A program made the position numbers and the translations under genes. The notes beneath the pieces are model-generated. The model worked only from the letters and a program-made list of their open reading frames with translations. It was not told the origin of the DNA and did no database searches. DNA of 64,000 bases from Sandaracinaceae bacterium (GTDB lineage Bacteria > Myxococcota_A > Polyangia > Polyangiales > Houyiibacteriaceae): NCBI GenBank assembly GCA_016706685.1, contig JADJJE010000003.1, forward strand, positions 124,001 through 188,000, given 5' to 3'. Shown here piece after piece: positions 34,007 to 42,616 of this stretch (the stretch's first letter is position 1; every line of letters starts with the position of its first letter).

Positions 34007-34351
34007 TCAGCGGGTGGCGCGCTGCTCGCCCAGCAGGAGCGCGGCCACGTCACCCTTCGTGCGGAACGTCTGCACCAGGAGGTAGGCGCTCAGGAACGGC
34101 GCGCCCAAGAAGAAGGCGCACGAGCCGAGCACGAGGCCCACGGGGCTGAAGCGGTGTCGGAACGCGACCCACAGGCCGGAGAACGCGAGCATGCACATGA
34201 AGTCGAGGTTGAACTGCCCCCGCCAGGTGAGCTCCGCCATGTCGCCGAAGAAGACGGGGAAGAGGCTCAGGCCGTGGTTGGCGATGACGATGCCCGTGTA
34301 GGTGCCCACGGCGAGGATGACGAGGGCGAGGAAGGCGCGAAGAGCGATCAT
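34007..34351 (-). CDS. Small integral membrane protein, second of a pair
   Basis: The 114-aa protein starts at ATG 34351 in ATGA overlap with the upstream membrane gene. Three hydrophobic segments are evident (RAFLALVILAVGTYTGIVIA near 5-25, a central FMCMLAFSGLWVAF and VLGSCAFFLGAPFLSAYLLV). No enzyme motif is visible. The pair probably forms one membrane complex, and its control by the divergent XRE/MmyB regulator is inferred from the shared operator region. Confidence 0.8.
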   Translation of the reverse strand: MIALRAFLALVILAVGTYTGIVIANHGLSLFPVFFGDMAELTWRGQFNLDFMCMLAFSGLWVAFRHRFSPVGLVLGSCAFFLGAPFLSAYLLVQTFRTKGDVAALLLGEQRATR

Positions 34352-34785
34352 GTGGCGGACTCCGGAGGGTTGCGGGCTGGCACCCAGAGCGGACCGGCGG
34401 CCAGCGCCACCACCAGCACGTTGAAGAGGGCGTTCGAGGGATTCCCGGAAGCGATGGAGCCCGCGCTGTCGAGGCAGAACCAGGAGCACAGACCGACCAG
34501 CACCGAGCGCCGGACGCCCTCGGGCGCGAGGTCGTAGACCCAGCTGGCGAGGCACCACACCATCACTCCCCAGCCCAGCAGGAACCCACCCGTCAGCGCC
34601 GAGAGGAAGCGGGTGTCGGCGTCGGCGTAGGTGGTCCCTCCGTCGATGGGCCAGTTCAGGAAGTCCAGCGTGAGGCGCGCGGGCTCCAGCGTGGGCGCCA
34701 TGGTGCCGAGGAAGAACACCGGCCCGAAAGAGCCGATGACGAGGGCGGTGACGCGCAACCAGCGCTTGTGCGTGGCGTGGGTCAT
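34348..34785 (-). CDS. Integral membrane protein, first of a pair
   Basis: The 145-aa protein is read from ATG 34785; a longer frame exists but would cover the operator region. It has about four hydrophobic segments (VTALVIGSFGPVFFLGTMAP, FLLGWGVMVWCLASWVYDL, VLVGLCSWFCL, ALFNVLVVALAAGPLWV). There is no family that I can name. It is divergent from the XRE/MmyB-type regulator at 34899 and 113 bases from it. Confidence 0.78.
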   Translation of the reverse strand: MTHATHKRWLRVTALVIGSFGPVFFLGTMAPTLEPARLTLDFLNWPIDGGTTYADADTRFLSALTGGFLLGWGVMVWCLASWVYDLAPEGVRRSVLVGLCSWFCLDSAGSIASGNPSNALFNVLVVALAAGPLWVPARNPPESAT

Positions 34786-34844
34786 GAGGGTGGCTCCTGC
34801 TTGATGAGCATGCCCTGCAACGTGGGGGTTTCCGCGGCGGTGGT

Positions 34845-34865
34845 CCATGACCTCGGAGGTCATGG
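34845..34865. promoter_or_regulatory. Perfect 21-bp palindrome, probable operator of the XRE/MmyB regulator
   Basis: The half-site CCATGACCTC is followed by a central G and then by its exact complement, GAGGTCATGG. It lies midway between the start of the membrane pair (34785) and the regulator gene (34899), where one bound dimer could control both directions. Confidence 0.65.
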
Positions 34866-34898
34866 GTGGCATGACGCGCTCCCTGGTACGTTGGCGCC

Positions 34899-35690
34899 AT
34901 GACGGAGACCTTCCCGCTTCTGTTGAGAGAGCATCGCGTGCGCCGAAGGTGGAGCCAGGAACAGCTCGCGCTCACGGCCGAGGTGTCGCCCCGGCACCTG
35001 AGCTGCCTCGAGACGGGCAAGGCGCGCCCCAGTCGGGAGATGGTGCTGGCGCTCGCGGGGGTGCTGGGGCTCGAGCTGCGCGAGCGGAACACGCTCCTGG
35101 TGGGCGCCGGCTTCGCGGCCGTGTACCCCACCACGCCGCTCGGCCACGAGGCCATGGCGCCGGTGAACCGCGCGGTGGAGCTGCTGCTCGCGCAGCAGGA
35201 GCCCTATGGCGCGGTGGTCATCGACCGCGGCTGGAACGTGCTGCGAGCGAACGACGGTGCGCAGCGGCTGTTCGCCACGTTCCTGCCGCCGAGCACGGTG
35301 CCGCCCGCCATCGCCGCCAACCTGGTGCGCGCCACGCTGCACCCCGAGGGCCTCCGGCCGTACATCGTGAACTGGAGCGAGCTGGTGGCCGTGATGCTGG
35401 AGCGCCTCGAGCGGGCACACCATGCGCACCCGGGCGATGAGTCGCGGCGCGCGCTGCTCGCCGAGGTGCGCGCATACCCCGACGTGGAGAGGGTGGCGCG
35501 CGCCGTTCCGCCCGTCGGGGCCCCGGTGGCGGTGCTGCACCTGCGCCGCGGCGCGAACGAGCTGCGGCTCTTCACGCTGCTCACCACCATCGGCACGCCC
35601 ATCGACGTGACCGCCGAGGAGCTGACGATCGAGTCGTTCTTCCCCGCCGACGAGGCCACCGCGCGCTGGTTCCGCGACGACCTCGCGTGA
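34899..35690 (+). CDS. XRE-family transcriptional regulator with MmyB-like ligand domain
   Basis: In this 263-aa protein an N-terminal XRE helix-turn-helix (residues 6-62; RRRWSQEQLALTAEVSPRHLS, then GKARPSREMVLALAGVLG) is followed by an MmyB-like ligand-binding domain (about 90-260, with AVVIDRGWNVLRANDGAQRLF and the FFPADEATARWF ending). MmyB-type regulators bind fatty-acid-like ligands in a PAS-like fold. Length is normal. The perfect palindrome 34 bases upstream is the likely operator, and the divergent membrane pair is the likely target. Confidence 0.88.
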   Translation: MTETFPLLLREHRVRRRWSQEQLALTAEVSPRHLSCLETGKARPSREMVLALAGVLGLELRERNTLLVGAGFAAVYPTTPLGHEAMAPVNRAVELLLAQQEPYGAVVIDRGWNVLRANDGAQRLFATFLPPSTVPPAIAANLVRATLHPEGLRPYIVNWSELVAVMLERLERAHHAHPGDESRRALLAEVRAYPDVERVARAVPPVGAPVAVLHLRRGANELRLFTLLTTIGTPIDVTAEELTIESFFPADEATARWFRDDLA

Positions 35691-35724
35691 CTATGCATGA
35701 GCACTGACTCATCTATTCTCGGCC

Positions 35725-35838
35725 ATGAGCGCCCCGCGCGACGAGAAGAAGATCTTGCGAGCGGTGGCTGATCACGCGGATCGCCTGTACACGCTCACCG
35801 CCCCGGGGCTGCTGGAGCTGCCGGCCGAGTCGCACTGA
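35725..35838 (+). CDS. Possible 37-aa peptide gene
   Basis: A short frame from ATG 35725 encodes 37 residues with an amphipathic stretch (KKILRAVADHADRLYTL). It lies between the regulator and the UvrA-like gene, with no strong ribosome-binding site. It may be a leader, a remnant or chance; evidence is only an intact short frame. Confidence 0.25.
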   Translation: MSAPRDEKKILRAVADHADRLYTLTAPGLLELPAESH

Positions 35839-35878
35839 CGCCACACTCATCCCGCACCCGCGACAAAGGAACGCGAAC

Positions 35879-38251
<2,373 letters not shown>

Positions 38252-38261
38252 AGGCGCGCGC

Positions 38262-39554
38262 TCAGGTCTTGGCCCAGGCGTCGGCCACACGGAACGCGCG
38301 TCGCATGCGGTCTTGCGCGGCACGCGAGAGACCGTGGTCCGTGGCCACCGCGCGCCATGAGTTCACGACAGCGCAGACGTCATCGAGGATCTCGCGGGCA
38401 CGACGCTCTTTCACGCGGAACACACCCGCCACGTCGAGCGCCAGCCCGAGGTCCTGGGCGTTGTCCGTCTCCGAGATGTTCAGCTTCAGGCCCGCGCCGT
38501 GCGGGTCGGGGTTGATGTCGTAGGCCGGGGCCAAGAGCCAGCCCGTCGCGCCCAGCAGGAAACCATGGTTGCGCAGGTGGTCGTCCGTGTTGGACACGCA
38601 CACGGAGAAGACGATGCGGCGCCAGAGCTGCTCGAGGTCCAGCGGCGCGTCTTCGCCGAGCCGCATCAAGAGGTCCGCCAGCTCGAGGTAGCTGGCGCCG
38701 TCGTGGGCGCCCGCGCCGTCCGTGCGGTCGAGCAGCGTCATGGCCGACGCGAAGTGCACACGCTCTCCCTCCGCGGTTCGGTCGAAGCGCTGACTCAGGA
38801 ACGTGTGATGCCCGTGGCCGCCACTCTTGCGCGTGCCGAAGCGACGCACCTCGGCGGGCGGGACCACGATGCCCGCGCGCCCGGCGAGGACGTGCACCAC
38901 GTGCTCCCACGCGCCAACGTCTTCTCCATCGAGGCGGCTCGGGAACTTGGCGATCCACAGCCGCCCGCGCTCGTCTCGCACGCTGGCCTTGGGCCGCGCG
39001 CCTCCGAGAGACCCGCCCGGTGCGATCAGCATGCGGAGCCAATGGCCGTAGTCGGGATCGTCTTCGGCACCGTCGCGCTCGAGCTGCAGGCTGGCGTGCT
39101 CGAGCTCCCGCAGCGATGTCCACGGCGGCGAGGCCAGGTGGTCGTTGTCGTCGAGGAAGCGCTCACCCATGCGGAAGCGCAGCGCACCCATGCGGTGGCC
39201 GTCGTGCACACCCAGCAGGTAGTCGGACTCGAGCAGGCGACGCTCCTCGCGGCCCTCGGCGCGAGCCAGCTGCGCCTCGCGCCGACGCATGAGCACGCGC
39301 CCCCACCGGTCGGGCGACGAATCGAGGAACATGCCGAAGTTGTCGCGGCTCTTCGCCGGGTACTGCGGCCCTCCGTACTGCACCAAGGCTGGGTCGAGCT
39401 GCTGCCGCGGGGCGGCCGCGAGCCAGGCCTTGTCGTATTCGAAGGCGAACACCTCTTTGCCGCGGGCAGGGGTGGCGGTGAGCTCGCCGACTCGCCTCGG
39501 CCCTTGGAGAGCGGCCCAGTCCGCCACGACCTCGATGCGGCGCTGGCCCGTCAT
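38262..39554 (-). CDS. hipA: HipA-family Ser/Thr kinase toxin
   Basis: The 430-aa protein has the HipA N-terminal subdomain (GELTATPARGKEVFAFEYD) and the kinase part: ATP-binding GGSLGGARPKA (about 183-193), WIAKFPS with the catalytic lysine, the catalytic loop SNTDDHLRNHGFLL and the metal-binding LAPAYDINPDP. HipA phosphorylates translation factors such as GltX and causes growth arrest unless held by HipB. Its start overlaps the antitoxin stop by four bases. Length is normal, and the visible kinase motifs are intact, so it is likely active. Confidence 0.92.
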   Translation of the reverse strand: MTGQRRIEVVADWAALQGPRRVGELTATPARGKEVFAFEYDKAWLAAAPRQQLDPALVQYGGPQYPAKSRDNFGMFLDSSPDRWGRVLMRRREAQLARAEGREERRLLESDYLLGVHDGHRMGALRFRMGERFLDDNDHLASPPWTSLRELEHASLQLERDGAEDDPDYGHWLRMLIAPGGSLGGARPKASVRDERGRLWIAKFPSRLDGEDVGAWEHVVHVLAGRAGIVVPPAEVRRFGTRKSGGHGHHTFLSQRFDRTAEGERVHFASAMTLLDRTDGAGAHDGASYLELADLLMRLGEDAPLDLEQLWRRIVFSVCVSNTDDHLRNHGFLLGATGWLLAPAYDINPDPHGAGLKLNISETDNAQDLGLALDVAGVFRVKERRAREILDDVCAVVNSWRAVATDHGLSRAAQDRMRRAFRVADAWAKT

Positions 39555-39904
39555 GGCGCGTCATCCTTCGCCTTGGTGGCCTTCGCGGGCCCAGGCCGCT
39601 TCGGCGCGCGGCGGCGCATGGGCAGCTCGGCGTCTTGCAGCTTGCGGCCCAGCTCGTCGTCGCGCGCCACCAGTGCGAGGTCCTCGTGCAGACCGAGGCT
39701 GTGCAGGACGTTGGCGTAAGACCCGAGTGTCACACCGGGCTCCCCACGCTCGACGGCGGAGAGCGTGGCCCGCGACATCCCTGCGCGCGCGGCCACCAGC
39801 TCCATGGAGAACCCGCGCCGCAGACGAGCGAGGCGAATGTTCTCGCCCAGCTCGCTCAGCACGCGCGTCACGAAGGGATGGGGGGCGACCGTCGTTCTCG
39901 GCAT
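39551..39904 (-). CDS. hipB: HipB-like XRE antitoxin/repressor
   Basis: The 117-aa protein has an XRE helix-turn-helix at about 15-70 (IRLARLRRGFSMELVAARAGM, then SRATLSAVERGEPGVTLGSY) and a basic, proline-rich tail. It is first in the hip operon and overlaps hipA (ATGA at 39551-39554). HipB neutralises HipA and represses the operon; the inverted repeat at the start codon is the likely operator. Confidence 0.88.
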   Translation of the reverse strand: MPRTTVAPHPFVTRVLSELGENIRLARLRRGFSMELVAARAGMSRATLSAVERGEPGVTLGSYANVLHSLGLHEDLALVARDDELGRKLQDAELPMRRRAPKRPGPAKATKAKDDAP

Positions 39905-39944
39905 AATGTACAGTATTATGACCGAAAGAGTGGCTATGCGTCAA
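39902..39944 (-). promoter_or_regulatory. hipBA promoter with operator overlapping the start codon
   Basis: On the minus strand TTGACG (39939-39944), an 18-base spacer and CATAAT (39915-39920) form a promoter that would start only about four bases before ATG 39904, giving a leaderless or nearly leaderless message; no ribosome-binding site is present. The inverted repeat CATAAT-N7-ATTATG (39902-39920) covers the -10 element and the start codon. Confidence 0.55.
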
Positions 39945-39967
39945 TCATAGCGTCCGTTATACAGGTC

Positions 39968-40363
39968 TCAGGGCGACCCCTGCGCGATGAAATAGCTCAC
40001 GGAGCCCAGCACCAGCACCACGATGAGCGCCACCGCCACCAGCGCGCCACGCAGGAGCGGGTCCGTGGTCATGGGCGGCGGCAGGGCCACGCCGTGCTGT
40101 GCGGCGAGGGCACGCAGCGAGGCAGCAGACTCGGCCACGCCGGCGGTGCCGGTCCACTGGTGCAGCGCGGCGGCGCCCAACTGACCACCAGGGCCCTCAC
40201 GCATGCGCTCCACGAGGAAGCGCTCGTAGGCGGGCGCGCTCTCCTTGCGGAAGGCGGTGTAGTCGAAGCCACAGGCGGCGCAGCGCACCGCCGGGCCGCG
40301 CCGGTCGAGCAGGGTCGCCGCGGCACAGCCGGGGCAGGTGAGGTAGATCGAGCTGGTCTCCAC
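39968..40363 (-). CDS. Zinc-ribbon protein with one transmembrane helix
   Basis: In this 131-aa protein two CxxC pairs (C10/C13 and C28/C31) form an N-terminal zinc ribbon, a charged helical middle follows, and a single C-terminal membrane helix (LLRGALVAVALIVVLVLGSV) lies near residue 103. This tail-anchored layout recurs in the larger protein at 46650. It is probably the last gene of the lipoprotein group upstream on the same strand. Confidence 0.75.
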   Translation of the reverse strand: METSSIYLTCPGCAAATLLDRRGPAVRCAACGFDYTAFRKESAPAYERFLVERMREGPGGQLGAAALHQWTGTAGVAESAASLRALAAQHGVALPPPMTTDPLLRGALVAVALIVVLVLGSVSYFIAQGSP

Positions 40364-40408
40364 AGACCGGGTGGTAGCGGAAGAGGGCCTGCTTGCCCAG
40401 CTTGGTGC

Positions 40409-42616
40409 TCAGGGGCCCTGGGTGGTGAAGCGCAGCGTCTCGAAGTCGTTCAACGGCGCACCCCAGCGCGTGCGGCTGCCAGGTGGGAGCGTCACCGTGT
40501 AGGCCGTGTTGGGCTCGAGGTCGCGCAGCAGCTCCATCTCGATGCGGTAGGGGTCCGACGGCAGCGCGCGGATGAGGCGGAAGCTCACGCCGGACACCAC
40601 GTCGCCGTTGCCGTCGCGCAGCACGGGCGCGGGGCCGTTTTCGAGGTCGAGGTCGGCGTCCAGCTGCCAGCCGAGCAGCGTGCCAGCGTGGTAGTCCACG
40701 TCGACCTCGGTGGCGCACGTGGTGCACGGAAAGGTGGGGCAACACACCTGGGGCGAGGCCTCGTCGCGTGGGTCCACGCGCTCCACGTAGCCGGCCCAGC
40801 GGAAGCTCACCGCCGGTGGCGTCATACCCATCAGGTCGGCCTCGCTGCCCGTGTGAAGCGCCACCCGGATGGTAGTGCCCACCCCCACGTGCTCGCCCAG
40901 CTGCACATCCACGCTGGTGTCACCACGCACGCCCGTGATCGGCCCGCGCCGAGAGCCACCACCGCTCGACACGTACCAGACCTCGGCGTCGATGGAGTCC
41001 ACCTCGAGCGGCGCGTCGAAGGTGAAGGTCACCGCGGCGGTGTCCGTCGGCACATCGACGGCGCCGTCCGCGATGCTGGTGGAGACCAGCGCGGGGACCG
41101 CGTGTCCGCTCGAGAAGAACGGGTCGGCTTGGTCGTTGTTGCGCACGGTGCCCCACGCTCCCTGGCAAACCACCATCTCGTCGGTGCCCACCACGCAAAC
41201 CGCCGCGTCATAGGAGCGAAAGCCGTGCGCGAACACGGGGCGCCGCCGGAGAAGGTCGTTGGGGAGGCGCTGGCCGTGATCGAAGACGGGCGCGCGCGGC
41301 GCGAAGTCGCACCGGTTCCGCGGGGCCACGGCGATGCGGATCTCGGAGAAGGGGTCCTCTTGGAACGTGGGCCAGCTGACCGAGTACACCGTGGACGTGC
41401 CGCACGGGCTGAAGGTCAGCTTCATCAAGTTCCCGAGGTAGCGAAACTGGTACGCGTAGAGCCGCATCTCCTCCTGCAGGTCGCCACCCTCCGTGAACAT
41501 GAAGTCTGGAATGGGGTTCGGGTTCTCGATGGGATAGGTGGTGACCGCCAGGGGATCGCGCCGCAGCGAGACCAGCTCCATCTCGAACTGCGTGCCACTG
41601 TCGTACACGAACGGCCCGCTGAAGATGTGCCCCTCGGGGTGGCTCTCGAGGTCGATCCAGCCCTCGTGCCACTCGGCGGGCAAGCCCAGCCCCGCGCCCG
41701 GCGTGCTGCTGCCGCTCTGGTGCACCCACTCACCGTGCGCGGTGCGCGTCCAGCCGGTGCCAGACGTCTGGAGGTTGGTCCGGTCGATCGGCACGCCGCC
41801 ACTGGTCAGCACCGGCTCCCAGACGCGCGCCAGGCCCAGCACCATCGGTCGGTCGGTCTCGTCGTAGGCCACGCGCATGACGCAGCCGATGTCCGCGTTC
41901 TCCGCCGCGATGGGCCCGCTGAACTGGTGGGGCAGGGTCTCGCGCGTCCACGTGCTTGCGCCCGAGTCACGGTGCCACCAGGTGCGCTTGTAGAACAGGT
42001 CCACGTCGCCCGCGCGTGAGCGGCCGAGGCGCAGCGCCGGGCACACGTCCACGCCCACTTGGTCCTCGAAGAGCGTGGTGACCGTGCCGTCGAGCTCCAC
42101 CTCGTAGAGCGTGACCACGTCGGTCTGCAGCGCGAGCGCGACCAGCACCTTGCCGTCGTCGCCCACGATGGCGTCCACGGCGCCCACCTGGCTGGGCAGG
42201 GCGAGGCTGCCCAGCGGGAAGCGCTGCCACGGCGTGTCGAGACCGGCGTGCGCCACGGCCATGCGCCCGGTCTCGAGATCCGGGTAGACTACCACCAGCC
42301 TGTCCGGGAGTGCCGCCACGGCGACGAGCGTGCCCAGCACCGGGAACGACGCCTCTCGGTAGCCCACCAGCGTGCCATCATCGAAGGCGCGTGTGCCGGT
42401 GGTGAAGAGCGACGTGTTGATCTCGGGCAGCGCCAGGCGGAACGGCAGGCGCGCGGGCGCGAGGCGGGGATGCACCGGCAGCGGTCCGGCGTCCTGCATG
42501 TCACCGCCATCCTCGGGTGTGCCGGCATCGGGGTCGGCACCACTCGGGCCGCCGCACGCCGCAAGCCACCCGACGGCTAGCAGGGCGAGCGCGCGCATCG
42601 TCTTCAGAGGTTCCAT
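40409..42616 (-). CDS. Secreted lipoprotein with bacterial Ig-like (SbsA-type) domain
   Basis: The protein is read from ATG 42616 (735 aa); ATG 42598 would also keep the signal peptide. A lipoprotein signal (LALLAVGWLAAC) is followed by an Asp/Gly-rich linker (about residues 30-45). The body has beta-propeller-like repeats and, near residue 525, an Ig-like SbsA-type segment (SIADGAVDVPTDTAAVTFTFD). The C-terminal part contains a four-Cys cluster (CCPTFPCTTC). It is predicted to sit on the cell surface or outer membrane. It overlaps the RCC1 lipoprotein gene by 13 bases and is probably co-transcribed with it. No enzyme activity is indicated. Confidence 0.78.
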   Translation of the reverse strand: MEPLKTMRALALLAVGWLAACGGPSGADPDAGTPEDGGDMQDAGPLPVHPRLAPARLPFRLALPEINTSLFTTGTRAFDDGTLVGYREASFPVLGTLVAVAALPDRLVVVYPDLETGRMAVAHAGLDTPWQRFPLGSLALPSQVGAVDAIVGDDGKVLVALALQTDVVTLYEVELDGTVTTLFEDQVGVDVCPALRLGRSRAGDVDLFYKRTWWHRDSGASTWTRETLPHQFSGPIAAENADIGCVMRVAYDETDRPMVLGLARVWEPVLTSGGVPIDRTNLQTSGTGWTRTAHGEWVHQSGSSTPGAGLGLPAEWHEGWIDLESHPEGHIFSGPFVYDSGTQFEMELVSLRRDPLAVTTYPIENPNPIPDFMFTEGGDLQEEMRLYAYQFRYLGNLMKLTFSPCGTSTVYSVSWPTFQEDPFSEIRIAVAPRNRCDFAPRAPVFDHGQRLPNDLLRRRPVFAHGFRSYDAAVCVVGTDEMVVCQGAWGTVRNNDQADPFFSSGHAVPALVSTSIADGAVDVPTDTAAVTFTFDAPLEVDSIDAEVWYVSSGGGSRRGPITGVRGDTSVDVQLGEHVGVGTTIRVALHTGSEADLMGMTPPAVSFRWAGYVERVDPRDEASPQVCCPTFPCTTCATEVDVDYHAGTLLGWQLDADLDLENGPAPVLRDGNGDVVSGVSFRLIRALPSDPYRIEMELLRDLEPNTAYTVTLPPGSRTRWGAPLNDFETLRFTTQGP

